The notes: generated by a model not told the origin, from the letters alone. A DNA stretch of 64,000 nucleotides from Devosia sp. (GCA_016713105.1 JADJPS010000003.1:371379-435378); one strand, 5' to 3'. Shown: positions 18,478 to 28,888, counted from the first letter of the stretch. A program made the numbers and translations.

Positions 18478-19845
18478 CTACGCCACCCGCTTCCTGGCCG
18501 CAACGCGGGCCCATGCTGGAAGCATGTCGCCGTGGGCGGCGAGAAGGTCGTCGACGAGGTTCCAGATCTGCTCGAGATCGAGCTCGGCAGCGGTGTGGGG
18601 GTCCATCATCGCGGCGTGATAGATGTGGTCCCTGTTCTCCGTCATCAGCGCCGCCACGGTCAGTTCCTGCACGTTGATGTTGGTGCGGATAAGCGCGGTG
18701 AGCTGCGGCGGCAGGGTGCCGATATAGGTTGGCTGGATGCCTGAGGCATCGACGAGGCAGGGCACTTCGACCGCGGCATTGTTGGGCAGCGAGGTGATGA
18801 CGCCGTTGTTGCGCACGTTGCCATAGATGACGCCGGGCTCGCCGGTCCAGACCGCGTTGACGATCTCGGAGGCGTATTCCTTGCTCTGCTTGACTTCGAT
18901 GCGATTGGCCTTGCGGTATTCCTCGGACGTCGACTTCCAGCGCTCGATCTGCTCGATGCAGCGCTTGGGGTATTCGTCGAGCGGGATGCCGAACTTCTCG
19001 ATGATGTCCTCGCGCCCCTCCTTGATGAAGTAGGGCGTATACTCGGCAAAGTGCTCCGAGCTTTCGGTAACGAAGTAGCCCAGCCGAGTGAGCATCTCGT
19101 AGCGCACCTTGTTGGGGCAGCGCGGATTCCAGGTCGGCTTGGGAGCCCTGCCCTCTCGGTAGCCGCGGACGAGGTCCGGATAGAGATCGCGATAGGAGCC
19201 GTCGGGCTGGCGGTGCTCGAACTTCAGGTAGAACGCCATGTGGTTGATGCCGGCGGACCGGTAGCGGATCTCGTCGTAGGGGATGTCGAGATCGTGGGCG
19301 AGTTCCATTGCCGTGCCCTGCACCGAGTGGCAGAGGCCGACCTGCTTGATGGTCGGGTACTTCTCGGCGATGGCCCAGGTGTTGATGGCCATCGGGTTGA
19401 CGTATTGCAGCATGATCGCCTCGGGGGCGACGGCGAGCATGTACTCGCAGATCGACCACAGATGTGGGACCGTCCGGATGCCACGCATGATGCCGCCGAC
19501 GCCGAGCGTGTCGGCAATGGTCTGGCGCAGGTTGTATTTCTTGGGGATGTCGAAATCGATGACCGTCGAGGGCTCATAGCCGCCGATCTGAAAACAGACG
19601 ACGACGAAATCGGTGCCGTCGAGCGCCTCGCGCTGATTGGAGTAGGTCGTGACCGTTGCCGGTACGCCGAGGGTGTTGACCAGCTTCCCGGCAATGATGG
19701 CGCTTTCCTCGAGCCGCTGCGGGTTGATGTCCATCAGACGAATTTCCGCCCCGGTCAGGGCCTCGCGCTGCAGGATGTCGCCGACGATGTTCTTCATGAA
19801 CACCGACGAGCCGGCGCCGATGAAGGTGATCTTGGGGTTGGCCAT
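18478..19845 (-). CDS. melA: GH4 alpha-galactosidase
   Basis: 455 aa NAD- and Mn-dependent glycoside hydrolase family 4. The N-terminal Rossmann motif is FIGAGSSVFMKNIVGD. Then come MDINPQRLEES, the QIGGYEPS segment, YVNPMAINTW, the metal-site GLCHSVQGTA (Cys/His) and AGINHMAFYL. GH4 enzymes cleave alpha-galactosides such as melibiose and raffinose by redox elimination. It is the last gene of the import operon, 33 nt after the ABC ATPase. The melA name rests on family and context. Confidence 0.92.
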   Translation of the reverse strand: MANPKITFIGAGSSVFMKNIVGDILQREALTGAEIRLMDINPQRLEESAIIAGKLVNTLGVPATVTTYSNQREALDGTDFVVVCFQIGGYEPSTVIDFDIPKKYNLRQTIADTLGVGGIMRGIRTVPHLWSICEYMLAVAPEAIMLQYVNPMAINTWAIAEKYPTIKQVGLCHSVQGTAMELAHDLDIPYDEIRYRSAGINHMAFYLKFEHRQPDGSYRDLYPDLVRGYREGRAPKPTWNPRCPNKVRYEMLTRLGYFVTESSEHFAEYTPYFIKEGREDIIEKFGIPLDEYPKRCIEQIERWKSTSEEYRKANRIEVKQSKEYASEIVNAVWTGEPGVIYGNVRNNGVITSLPNNAAVEVPCLVDASGIQPTYIGTLPPQLTALIRTNINVQELTVAALMTENRDHIYHAAMMDPHTAAELDLEQIWNLVDDLLAAHGDMLPAWARVAARKRVA

Positions 19846-19878
19846 GATAGACTATCTCCGTGAGAGGCTGGGCGACCC

Positions 19879-21543
19879 TCAGGCCGCGATGTCGAAGGCG
19901 GCCCTAACGAGCCGCGAGGTGTATTCGGTCTGCGGGCGCTCGAGCACGTCGGCGACCGGGCCCTGTTCGACGATCTTGCCGTATTGCATGACCATCACCC
20001 GGTGGCAGAGGGCCTTGACGACCTTGAGGTCGTGGGAAATGAACAGGTAGCTCAGACCCTTCTCATCCTGCAACTTGCGCAACAGTTCGATGATCTGGGC
20101 CTGCACCGACAGATCAAGCGCCGAGGTGGGTTCATCGAGCAGGATGAACTCGGGCTCGAGCGCGATGGCGCGAGCGATGGCGAGGCGCTGACGCTGGCCG
20201 CCGGAAAACTCGTGCGGGAAGCGATTGAGGATGGTGTCGGGCATGCCGGCATCGCGCAGGGCCTGACGCACGCGCTCGACGCGCTCCTTCGAATTGGCGC
20301 CGATGTTGTTGACAATCAGGCCCTCCTCGATGATCTGGCGCACCGACATGCGCGGATTGAGCGAGGCAAACGGATCTTGAAAGACGATCTGCATGCGACT
20401 GCGCAGCGGGCGCATCGCCTGCCGGTCCTTGGTGTGGATGGCCTCGCCGTCAAAGAAGATCTCGCCGCCCTGATTGCCGATGAGTCGGATCAGCGCCTGG
20501 CCGAAGGTGGTCTTGCCGGAGCCGGATTCGCCGACAAGACCGAGCGTCTCGTATTTCTTCAGGTTGAGCGACAGCTTGTCGACGGCGATGAGCTCGAAGA
20601 AGTCGGGATTGAGAAAGCCACCGCGCTTGAGCGTGAATGCGACCTTTACGTCGCGACCCTCAAGCACGGTCGGCGAGTCCACGGAGATGGGCTTCGCGGC
20701 GCCCCTGGGCTCGGAAGCGAGCAGGTGCCGAGTGTAGGCGTGGCGCGGCGCCGCGAACAGGGCATCGGTGGTGTTGTGCTCCTGCACGCGGCCGTTCTGC
20801 ATGACGTAGACGTAGTCGGAGAACTGTTTCACCACGGTCAGGTCGTGGGTGATGAGGATCACCGCCATGCCGTACTTGTCCTTCAGATCCTTGATCAGGT
20901 TGAGGATCTGGGCCTGGACGGTGACGTCCAGCGCAGTAGTCGGCTCGTCGGCAATGAGCACGTCCGGGCGATTGGCGAGCGCCATGGCGATCATGACGCG
21001 CTGGCGCTGGCCGCCGGAGAGTTGGTGCGGATACTGGCGAAGGCGCGCGCCGGGCTCGGGGATCTGCACTTCTTCGAGCAGCGCCTCGGCCTTCTGCATC
21101 GCCTGCTTGCGGCTCATCCGGTTATGCAGGTGGAGGATTTCGCAAAGCTGCTGGCCGATGGTGTAGACCGGATTGAGAGAGCTCATCGGCTCCTGGAAGA
21201 TCATGGTCACATCGTTGCCGCGGAGCCTGCGCATCTCGTTCTCGGAGAGTTCCAGGATGTTCTTGCCCGAGAGCGTGATCCGCGCCTGAGCGCCGATCCG
21301 GGCACGCTTGGTCAACAGCCGCATGATGGTGCGTGCGGTGACCGACTTTCCCGAGCCGGACTCGCCGACGAGGGCAATGGTCTCGCCCTTGTGCAACTGG
21401 AACGAGACATCGTGCACGGCATGGACCGTGCCGCCCTCGACCTTGAAGTCGACGGCGATGTTGCGGGCATCGAGGATCAGTTCGCGATTGTGGCTGCCCA
21501 GGTCGCGGCGTTCGGCGGGTGCGAGGTCGTCCGGAGCGTTCAT
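19879..21543 (-). CDS. dipeptide-type ABC transporter ATPase, two fused NBDs
   Basis: 554 aa from ATG 21543. It contains two complete nucleotide-binding domains, each with Walker A (GESGSGKS, GESGSGKT), signature (LSGGQRQRV, FSGGQRQRL) and Walker B followed by DEPT(T/S)ALD. It corresponds to a DppD-DppF fusion energising the adjoining permeases. An open frame continues upstream to about 22.8 kb, but there it is a shadow of the permease gene. In the alpha-galactoside locus of Sinorhizobium meliloti the importer is of this oligopeptide class. Confidence 0.92.
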   Translation of the reverse strand: MNAPDDLAPAERRDLGSHNRELILDARNIAVDFKVEGGTVHAVHDVSFQLHKGETIALVGESGSGKSVTARTIMRLLTKRARIGAQARITLSGKNILELSENEMRRLRGNDVTMIFQEPMSSLNPVYTIGQQLCEILHLHNRMSRKQAMQKAEALLEEVQIPEPGARLRQYPHQLSGGQRQRVMIAMALANRPDVLIADEPTTALDVTVQAQILNLIKDLKDKYGMAVILITHDLTVVKQFSDYVYVMQNGRVQEHNTTDALFAAPRHAYTRHLLASEPRGAAKPISVDSPTVLEGRDVKVAFTLKRGGFLNPDFFELIAVDKLSLNLKKYETLGLVGESGSGKTTFGQALIRLIGNQGGEIFFDGEAIHTKDRQAMRPLRSRMQIVFQDPFASLNPRMSVRQIIEEGLIVNNIGANSKERVERVRQALRDAGMPDTILNRFPHEFSGGQRQRLAIARAIALEPEFILLDEPTSALDLSVQAQIIELLRKLQDEKGLSYLFISHDLKVVKALCHRVMVMQYGKIVEQGPVADVLERPQTEYTSRLVRAAFDIAA

Positions 21544-21551
21544 TGCGGGCC

Positions 21552-22727
21552 TCAATAGGGGTCGATCGCGTCGCGCAGGCCGTCGCCAAGTGCGTTGAAC
21601 GCGAAGACGGTGATCAGCACGAAGACGACGGGGGAGAGGATCCAGGGGAAGGACCCGATGACCGAGAAGGTGCCGGTATCCTGCAACATCAGGCCCCAGG
21701 AGATCAGTGGCGGCTTCACGGCGAAGCCGAGGAAGCCGAGGAAGCTCTCGAGCAGCACGACCGTGGGGATGGCAATGGTGACCGCGACGATCAGGTGGCT
21801 CGAGACATTCGGCAGGATGTGGCGACCGATGATGCGCATGTCGGACGAGCCGACCGCGATGGCGGCGCGTACATACTCGATGCGGGCGAGCGCGAGGGTC
21901 TTGGAGCGCACCTCGCGGCTGAGCTGGGCCCAGCCGAGCACCGCCATGACGCCGATGACGAAGGCGATGAAGACGTTGGACGGGGCGGTGACAGGGATCA
22001 ACGAGGTGAGCGCGAGATAGAGCGGTAGTTGCGGGAAGGCGAGCACGAACTCGACAAACCGCTGCACCCAGACGTCGATGCGTCCGCCCATGTAGCCCGA
22101 GAAGATGCCGACGAAGGTGCCGATGGTGGTAGTGAGCAGCACTACGACCAGTGCGATGGTCAGCGAAATCTGGGATCCGACGATGCCGCGCGAGAGGATG
22201 TCTCGACCGAACTTGTCGGTGCCGAGGAAGTGGATCGGGCGGCCATCGACTGCGCCAAAGAAGTGGATGTCGGCGGGGAACAGACCGAGCAGACCATAGC
22301 TGTGTCCCTTGACGAAGAAGCCGAGCGAGGTCGGGTTCTTCTTGTCGGGGCCGGTCAGCGGCTGGAAGGTCACGGGGTCGAATTCGCCGGTCTCGACGAT
22401 CGGATAGACATAGGGGATGAGGCTGAAGCTGCCATCCGGGGCGGCAAATTCGACATGGTCGGGAGGCGCGAAGGCGATGTCGGTCGCCTTGGGGTCCATG
22501 GGGGCGAAGAAGTCGCCGAAGATCGCCATGAGGATCAGGGCGGCGACGAGAACCAGGCCCATCATGCCCATGGTAGAGCGACGGAAGCGGCGCCAGACCA
22601 GCGCGAGATAGGTCTCGTTGCCATGCGCGAGGCGGCCGGCACCGGTCATGCCGGGGGCCGGTGCGGTGAGATCGGCTGTGGGGATGCCGTCGGCGGAGGC
22701 GGTCGGCTTGTCGGTGACCTCGCTCAT
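21552..22727 (-). CDS. ABC transporter permease, DppC type
   Basis: 391 aa inner-membrane permease with a cytosolic N-terminal extension, a first helix near GMMGLVLVAALILMAIFGDFF, a large periplasmic insertion and the BPD_transp_1 core (LTIALVVVLLTTTIGTFVGI ... AVLGWAQLSREVRSKTLALA, the EAA-type loop). The insertion after the first helix is longer than in classical DppC, as in sugar-associated members. Overlaps the upstream permease stop by 4 nt. Confidence 0.92.
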   Translation of the reverse strand: MSEVTDKPTASADGIPTADLTAPAPGMTGAGRLAHGNETYLALVWRRFRRSTMGMMGLVLVAALILMAIFGDFFAPMDPKATDIAFAPPDHVEFAAPDGSFSLIPYVYPIVETGEFDPVTFQPLTGPDKKNPTSLGFFVKGHSYGLLGLFPADIHFFGAVDGRPIHFLGTDKFGRDILSRGIVGSQISLTIALVVVLLTTTIGTFVGIFSGYMGGRIDVWVQRFVEFVLAFPQLPLYLALTSLIPVTAPSNVFIAFVIGVMAVLGWAQLSREVRSKTLALARIEYVRAAIAVGSSDMRIIGRHILPNVSSHLIVAVTIAIPTVVLLESFLGFLGFAVKPPLISWGLMLQDTGTFSVIGSFPWILSPVVFVLITVFAFNALGDGLRDAIDPY

Positions 22728-23746
22728 TCGCGGTTCCCTCCACCGAGGCGGACGCGCGGATCGAGCGCGACGAGCAGCAGGTCGGCAATGATGTTGCCGA
22801 TGATCAGGGTGACGGCGAGGACGAGAACGAAGGTGGCGGTGACATAGACGTCGCCGACGGCCATCGAGCCGACGATCGCCGGGCCGACGGTGGCGAGGCC
22901 GAAGACGATCGCCACCTCGATCTCACCGGTCAGCATGTAGGGCAGCACCACCCCCTGATAGGCGATGAGGGGATGCAGCGCATTGGGCACGGCGTGCTTC
23001 ATGATCACGGCGCCCTCCGACAGCCCCTTGGCCCGCGCCGTCTCGACATACTGGGCGTTGAGCACGTCGAGCAGGTTAGCCCGCATGACGCGCATGTTGT
23101 AGGCCAGCCCGCCGAAGGTGGCGATGAAGACCACCGGCCAGACGTGCTTCACGAGATCGACGAACTTGTCCCAACTCCACGGCGCGCCGCCGTATTTCGA
23201 CGAGAAGAAGCTGCCGATCTCCTGAACGTTCAGCCGGAAGGCGAGGATGTAGATGATGATCAGAGCCAGCAGGAAGCGCGGCACGGTCATGCCGAGGAAG
23301 GACACGACGCCGAGGATGGTATCGACCCAGCTGTACTGCCGGGTGGCGGCGATAATGCCGAGCGAGATGCCGAAGATCGATGCGAGGATGTGGCAGGTCA
23401 ACGCCAGCAGGATGGTACGCGGCAGACGCTCGGCCACCACGTCGCCCACCGGCTTGTTGTAGTAGAGCGAGTGGCCGAAATCGAACTCGGTGACGATGCC
23501 CTTCATCCAGTTGAAGTACTGGATCGGCAGCGGATCGTTGAGGCCGTTGGCCTCGCGATAGGCCTCAGCCTGGATTTCGGCCTCCTCGGCGGTGGCGCCG
23601 CCCTGGTTCATCAGCATGGAGCGAATGTAGTCGCCATAATCTCCCGGCGGCGCCTGGATGATGGCGAAAGTGACGATACTGAGGACCAGCAGGATCGGCA
23701 GCGCGGCGAGGATACGCACAACCAGAAAGCGCAGTACTTGCAGCAT
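22724..23746 (-). CDS. ABC transporter permease, DppB type
   Basis: 340 aa from ATG 23746 (MLQVLRFLVVRILAALP), the typical DppB N-terminus; the longer frame to 23785 is not conserved. Six membrane segments with the cytoplasmic loop VETARAKGLSEGAVIMKHAVPNA, the EAA motif that contacts the ATPase. Forms the channel with the DppC-type partner, whose start it overlaps. Confidence 0.92.
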   Translation of the reverse strand: MLQVLRFLVVRILAALPILLVLSIVTFAIIQAPPGDYGDYIRSMLMNQGGATAEEAEIQAEAYREANGLNDPLPIQYFNWMKGIVTEFDFGHSLYYNKPVGDVVAERLPRTILLALTCHILASIFGISLGIIAATRQYSWVDTILGVVSFLGMTVPRFLLALIIIYILAFRLNVQEIGSFFSSKYGGAPWSWDKFVDLVKHVWPVVFIATFGGLAYNMRVMRANLLDVLNAQYVETARAKGLSEGAVIMKHAVPNALHPLIAYQGVVLPYMLTGEIEVAIVFGLATVGPAIVGSMAVGDVYVTATFVLVLAVTLIIGNIIADLLLVALDPRVRLGGGNRE

Positions 23747-23874
23747 GTGGGCCCCTTCGCGATGGACACCGGTCTGGAGGCACACGCCCCCTACCGGCTC
23801 TGCCGGTCGCCTCGCCCGCCGCGCGGGGGAGGATCAGGTGCTTCCGGCACGCGGCCTGGCACCATCAGTCAGGC

Positions 23875-23900
23875 GGCAGGGGGCGCTGGCGCCCCCTGCC
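23875..23900 (-). other. strong hairpin between binding-protein and permease genes
   Basis: Perfect 11-bp stem, GGCAGGGGGCG / CGCCCCCTGCC, with loop CTGG, lying between the substrate-binding protein stop (23919) and the DppB start. Such hairpins usually stabilise the binding-protein mRNA or attenuate read-through, giving more binding protein than permease. No T tract follows. Confidence 0.55.
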
Positions 23901-23918
23901 CCTGGGTCCGTGGAACGG

Positions 23919-25870
23919 TCAGAGGGAGACCGGTCCGGCGGAGCCCGGCGCACCCGGGAGGGTATTGGGATGCAGTTCGTGGTTCTGCTGCTTGTCGGCC
24001 GGCACGAACACGCGCTCGCGGATGATGTTGTCCTCGGCCCAGTTGAACATGAAGATCGGCGCGCCCGCGGGTATGTTGGCAAAGCGCTTGTTGATGATCA
24101 GCGCACCCGGATACTGGGTGAGGCCGATGCCGTTCACGTTCTCGGTGTAGAGCTTCTGGTACTGCTTCATCAGGTCGACGCGTTCGGCGGAGTCTGTGGT
24201 CGAAATGAACTTGTTGACGACGTCGACCATTGCCTGTTCCCAGGGCAGCAGATCGAGCTTGTCGTCGGCGCCGGCGCGGTGATGCGCTGAGATGCGCGGT
24301 CCGGTCGGCGCGAGCGCCACGGTACCTTGTACCACCGAGATCAGTTCCGAGCCGTTGCGGCGAACCGTCCAGTCGAACTTGCCCGACTGCTCGGTCGCAT
24401 CACGCTGGGTGCCGGTCAGGATGTTCGGGATCACGCGGATGCCGAGCTTTTCCATCTGGGCCACCACGCCTTCGGCGAGCGACTTGTCCGTCTGATAGTC
24501 GGCGTTGGCGAGTACGGTGATTTCGACGTCCTTGCCGCCCACTCCGGGCGTCTCGGCAGGGAAGTTCACGAAGCCATTGCCGTCAGTGTCGGTGAGTCCG
24601 ATCTTGGCGAGCAGCGCCTTGGCGCCGTCGAGATTGAACGGGTAGTACACCGTCGAGCTTTTGTCGTAGTAGGTCGTGCCGGCATAGAGCCCGCCCGGAT
24701 AGATGGCCGTGAACGGCCCCTTCACGAGGCTATCGCCGAGCGCCTGGCGATCGATTGCCGAGGTTACCGCGACGCGGAAGTCGGCATTGCGGTTGAGTTC
24801 GCGAACGGCCTGGGCACGTGCATCCGGCTCACCCCAGCCATTGCCTGAGAGGTTCGGATACAGGGTGTAGCCGATCGTGCGCGCACCGAAGGCCAGACGC
24901 GCAGGGGCGGCGGCATCGGCTGAGCGCTTGAGCGCCTCGACGTAGCTTTCCGCCTGCTCGAGGTTGGAGAAGTCACCGGTACCGGCCACGGCCTGTACGT
25001 CACGGTCGGCCCAGGTCGAGAGCCGATAGTGCATCTCGTTGAGGTAGGGAAGCTGGTTGCCCTGGTCGTCGACCTTCCAATAGTAGGGATTGCGGCGCAG
25101 CACGACAATGTAGGACAGAAGGTGCCATAGGCCATCTGGTAGATGTACTGGGCCGGGAAAGCGTCCTTGAAGGTCCAGACCAGCGTATAGTCGTCGGTCG
25201 CCTCGAGCGTCGTGCCTACACCGAAGGTCTCGGGAGTGGCGCCATTGAGCGGCGAGACATTGGGATCGAGGACATTGTTCTGCCAGTAGAACATGGCGTC
25301 CCTGGTGGTGAACGGCACGCCATCCGACCACTTGGCACCCTCAATGAGGTGCATGGTCAGCTTGTGACCATCCTCGGACCATTCCCAGCTCTTGGCGAGG
25401 TTGGGCATGGGGGCGAGTTCTTCGGCCTTGATAGTGAAGAGCGGACCGGTGCGGGTCAGGCACTCGGACATGCCAATGTCGATGCCGCCCCACCCCTGCG
25501 ACTGGCCTGCAGTGTAGTTCCACCCTTCGGGACGCCCGCCGATGACGTGGCGCATGACGTCGCCATAGACGCCGATGCCGTCGGGCATGTTGGATGCCTT
25601 GAAGACCATCGGCTCCTTGGGCAGGCGCTCGGCGACAGGCGGAAGCTTCCCGGCGTCGACAAACGCCTTGACGAAGTCCGGCTCGCTGTATGCGGACAGC
25701 GCCCTGTACTCGAAGATGTCGGCCATGCCGACGAAGTTCGGCGTGCCCTGCGCATCGAACTTGGGGGGATCGGGCAACTCGCCCGGGCTGATGGTCTGTG
25801 CCTGCGCGGCGATCATGGATACGCCGAGCAAGAGGCTTGCCCCGGTCAGGGCAACAACGTGTCGTTTCAT
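23919..25870 (-). pseudogene. ABC substrate-binding protein, dipeptide/alpha-galactoside type, frameshifted
   Basis: About 650 aa family-5 solute-binding protein read in two frames. The N-terminal frame starts at ATG 25870 behind GGGAGGT, has a Sec signal peptide (MKRHVVALTGASLLLGVSM...AQAQ), and runs to about 25125. The second frame begins at IVVLRRNPYYWKVDDQGNQL and ends at 23919. The break lies in the YGTFCP segment near 25115-25130. Conserved regions on each side (KWSDGVPFTTRDAMFYW; VTSAIDRQALGDSLVKG) show it was one gene. Resembles AgpA, the melibiose/raffinose-binding protein of Sinorhizobium; specificity inferred from the neighbouring GH4 gene. Confidence 0.88.
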
Positions 25871-25941
25871 GGTACCTCCCATTGCCGAGGACCGGCGCAC
25901 ACGCACCCACGACGGGCTCCCGACCCGGCGCTGTCATCCTC

Positions 25942-25965
25942 GCAAGGCAAAAGGGTAGACCTTGC
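25942..25965. promoter_or_regulatory. inverted repeat in the importer/AraC divergent promoter
   Basis: GCAAGG (25942-25947) and CCTTGC (25960-25965) form a 6-12-6 inverted repeat midway between the divergent binding-protein and AraC-type genes. A candidate operator; not proven. Confidence 0.35.
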
Positions 25966-26028
25966 CAAGGTCGCGACAATCCCGTTATCTGAATCAGTAC
26001 TTCCGGTTTTCAAAGATACCTGTCGAGC

Positions 26029-26955
26029 ATGGCGACCCATCAACAGACCGTTTCGGCCTCCCGCCCGCGCCAGAAGGCAGCGGCACCGGTGCCAAGACCG
26101 GACCGCCGGTTCTACGCCCAGACACAGGCATTCGGGCGCTTCGGGATCCGCTGGTTCGACCCCCAGATCATGCCGGTCGAGCACTTCCACGGCCATATCG
26201 AACTCAACTGGCTGACCGCAGGCGGCATGGACTACGTGATCGACGGTCGCCCACTGAGCATTCCCGCCGAGCGCGTCGTCATGTTCTGGGCCGGCATTCC
26301 GCACCAAACGGTGGCGCTCGACACGGGGCCGCACGGCGACAGCCGGCAATGCAATGTCTACCTGCCGCTCGACAGCTTCCTGCACATGCCAAACCTGGGC
26401 CGGCTAACCGAAACGATGATGGGCGGTGGCGTGGTGATGCTGCAGCCCGGCACGCTGGGCGCCGATACGCTGCAGCGCTGGTACCAGGACTATCGCTCCG
26501 GTGATGCGGAACGGGCCGACATCCTCAAGGAGGAAATCGCGCTGATGCTGAGGCGCGCCGCACTCACCGGCTGGGACAGCCTGATGGACCCCTGGATCGA
26601 GAGCATCGGCAGTTCCACCCGAGCCGCATCGCCGCTACGCTACGTGGTGGCGATGATCCGGCACATTCTCGAGAACCTCAGCGCACCGCTCCGGGCCGAG
26701 GACGTGGCCAAGGTAGTCGGGTTGCACCCGAACTACGCGCTCAATCTGTTCACCGACGTGATGCGCGTGCCGCTGCACAAGTTCGTGGTGCGGATGCGGT
26801 TGATCCGCGCCCGCTCGCTGCTGTTCGAGGGGAGTCTGTCGATCGAGAACGTCGCCTTCGAGAGCGGCTTCACGGCGCTGAGCCAGTTCTATGTGCAGTT
26901 CCGCAACGCCTACGGGCTCACGCCGCGGCAGATGCGGGCGCACTACCTGCGCTGA
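26029..26955 (+). CDS. AraC-family transcriptional regulator of the alpha-galactoside locus
   Basis: 308 aa. The N-terminal cupin-like sensing domain (MPVEHFHGHIELNWLTAGG, IPAERVVMFWAGIPHQ) is followed by two helix-turn-helix motifs at the C-terminus (LRAEDVAKVVGLHPNYALNLF and IENVAFESGFTALSQFYVQF). Transcribed divergently from the importer operon across 158 nt. An AraC-type activator (AgpT) controls the equivalent operon in Sinorhizobium meliloti, so it is probably the activator here. It also resembles MelR-type regulators. Confidence 0.88.
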   Translation: MATHQQTVSASRPRQKAAAPVPRPDRRFYAQTQAFGRFGIRWFDPQIMPVEHFHGHIELNWLTAGGMDYVIDGRPLSIPAERVVMFWAGIPHQTVALDTGPHGDSRQCNVYLPLDSFLHMPNLGRLTETMMGGGVVMLQPGTLGADTLQRWYQDYRSGDAERADILKEEIALMLRRAALTGWDSLMDPWIESIGSSTRAASPLRYVVAMIRHILENLSAPLRAEDVAKVVGLHPNYALNLFTDVMRVPLHKFVVRMRLIRARSLLFEGSLSIENVAFESGFTALSQFYVQFRNAYGLTPRQMRAHYLR

Positions 26956-27000
26956 TCGGACACTTGCGGCCTACCGCGATCCGGGATTGATTGCCGGCCC

Positions 27001-27566
27001 ATGACCGACCCCTACCTGTTCGGGACCGCCGCGCTTGCTCTCCTGATTGCGCCAGGCCCGACCAATACCCTGCTGGCGACCGTCGGCGCGCTGACATCGG
27101 TTCGCCGGTCGCTGCCGCATGTGCTGGCAACCCTCGTGGCCTATGCCCTGGCCATCGCTGCCTACAGACTGATGCTGGCTCCGATTCTGGCGGGAACCCC
27201 TTGGGTGGGGTGGCGCTCAAGGTCGTAGTAGCTGGATATGTGCTGTTGCTGGCCGTCAAGCTGTGGCGGGCAGCCGTCAGCCTGTCCGACCGCCCGGTGG
27301 CGGCAGCCGATATCTTCGTCGCCACGCTGTTCAACCCCAAGGGGTTGATCCTCGCACTCGCCCTCCTGCCCCAGGATGCCGACGACCTGCTGCTCCACGC
27401 GGCTGCCCTTGCCGTTCTGGCCACAGTATCGAGCCTGTTCTGGGTGTCACTGGGGCGGCTCATCATCGCCACGGCCGGAGATCGCGGCCGCCCCTGGATC
27501 GGGCGTTCCGGATCGGTGGTGCTCGTCGGCTTCGCCGGACTGATCGCCACCTCGGCGCTGGGCTAG
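27001..27566 (+). pseudogene. LysE-family exporter, frameshifted
   Basis: The first frame (MTDPYLFGTAALALLIAPGP, then LATVGALTSVRRSL) carries the LysE N-terminal helix with the APGP motif. After about 27200 the reading continues in another frame (VALKVVVAGYVLLLAVKLW, then ATLFNPKGLILALALLP) with the conserved NPK segment, ending at 27566. Combined length is about 188 aa, close to the usual 200. The shift lies in GGGGTGGGG-like sequence around 27195-27215. Exported substrate unknown. Confidence 0.75.
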
Positions 27567-27597
27567 GTGCAGCTCACAGCTTCTTACCAGATCGCGC

Positions 27598-28631
27598 TCA
27601 GCCCACGGTGCCGCGCACGACGAGGCGGGCGGTGACGCTTTCGCTCAATGGCCCGGCATCAGGCGTCCTGAGGCGACGCAGGATCAGCCGGACCAGCGCC
27701 CCGACCCGCTCGTCGATGTCGATGCGGATGGTGGTGAGGTCGTAGGCGCGCCAGTGCGCCTGTGCCACATCGTCGAAGCCGACCACCTTCACGTCCTGCG
27801 GGACGCGCAGCCCCAACTCGTGACGCAGCGCATCGATGACCCCGAAGGCCCCGACATCGTTCGCCGAGAAGACCGCGTCGGCCCCCTCCCCGATGCGGAA
27901 CAGGTTGACCGTTTCCCGCCAGGCGGTGTCGTAGGAATAGTCACCTTGCAGAACGACCGGGGGTGGCAGGCCGCGCTCGGCGAGGATGGAACACATCGTC
28001 GTGTGGCGCCGCGCCGTGGCGAGCGAGTGCGTGGCGCCGGCCAGAAACGCGAAGCGACGGGCCCCGAAGCCCTGCATCAAAGCGACCGCCTGCTCGATCC
28101 CCTCGCGATGCAGCACGTTCAGCCGGTCGGACATTGGTGCGGTGTCCGCCGGGGCGCCCGCTTCCGGGTAGCCGACGTAGATCGGCACGGCGCGATCGAG
28201 GACCCTGCCCAGCGTGTGAGGCCGGACGGTCTCGGTGAAGGCGATCACCGAATCCGGATTGAAGCCGCCCATATAGGTGAGCAGCGTCTCGTCGAGGCTC
28301 ATGTCGGCGCGGGTCTTGAACAGCAATGTCGCAAAGCCCTGGTCCTGGAGCACCGAGGTCAGCGCGTCGACCTCCTGGCTCTCCCAGGGACTGACCAGAT
28401 CGGGGACGATGACGGCGACGAGGTGCGAGCGCCCGGTCACCATCGAGCGCGCCGCCATGTCCGGGGTGTAGTTGAGCTCGCGTGCGACACGCAGGATCAG
28501 GTCCCGCTTGTCGGGCCTGATCGAGGCGCGGGATTGGAGGCGCGCGACACCGCAACGCGCGGGACATTGGCGCGCTTGGCCACCATGTCTGCCGTGGTGC
28601 GACGCAGCGGACGGGACGATGGCTCGGTCAT
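27598..28631 (-). pseudogene. LacI-family regulator, frameshift in the DNA-binding domain
   Basis: Start ATG at 28631 (MTEPSSRPLRRTTADMVAKRANVPRV...), giving the LacI helix-turn-helix. Near 28535 the frame shifts and continues through ASIRPDKRDLILRVARELNYTPDMAARSM into a full periplasmic-binding-like effector domain (HLVAVIVPDLVSPWESQ ... DAVFSANDVGAFGVIDAL ... VVGFDDVAQAHWR). Divergent from the isomerase/oxidoreductase/importer genes, which it probably represses. The indel lies at the hinge of the DNA-binding domain; the two parts fit with a single-base error. Confidence 0.82.
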
Positions 28632-28746
28632 GGCACCTCGCTGATGAAATCGTGTGCACGGTGACAGAAGTGCTACGATACCTGACCTACTGTCAAGCTA
28701 TATGCACATAACTTACTGTTTTTGTTGTCTCTTTCATGAATGGAAT

Positions 28747-28779
28747 GAACGTTCTATCCGGCTGTCATTCTACTGTCAT
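28747..28779. promoter_or_regulatory. candidate operator region of the LacI-type regulator
   Basis: AT-richer divergent promoter region with the palindrome GAACGTTC (28747-28754) and a direct repeat TGTCAT (28763-28768 and 28774-28779, one helical turn apart). Position between the regulator and the catabolic genes suggests regulatory sites; no direct proof. Confidence 0.3.
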
Positions 28780-28888
28780 GTGAAATGGACATTCTGCGTA
28801 TTGACGGCAGATGCACGCGTGTTCATGGTGAAGGCGGGGCTCGGGCTGGGAGGGCCGCGCCCGTCCACATCCGTCACAGGGACCGTCC

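Noticed and set aside
19984..21558. 524-codon plus-strand frame opposite the ABC ATPase
   Set aside because: Antisense shadow typical of high-GC DNA; no motif, and the opposite strand has complete ABC signatures.
19879..22788. 969-codon minus-strand frame, apparently a giant ABC ATPase
   Set aside because: The real ATPase starts at 21543; upstream the frame is an Arg/His-rich shadow of the DppC-type permease gene.
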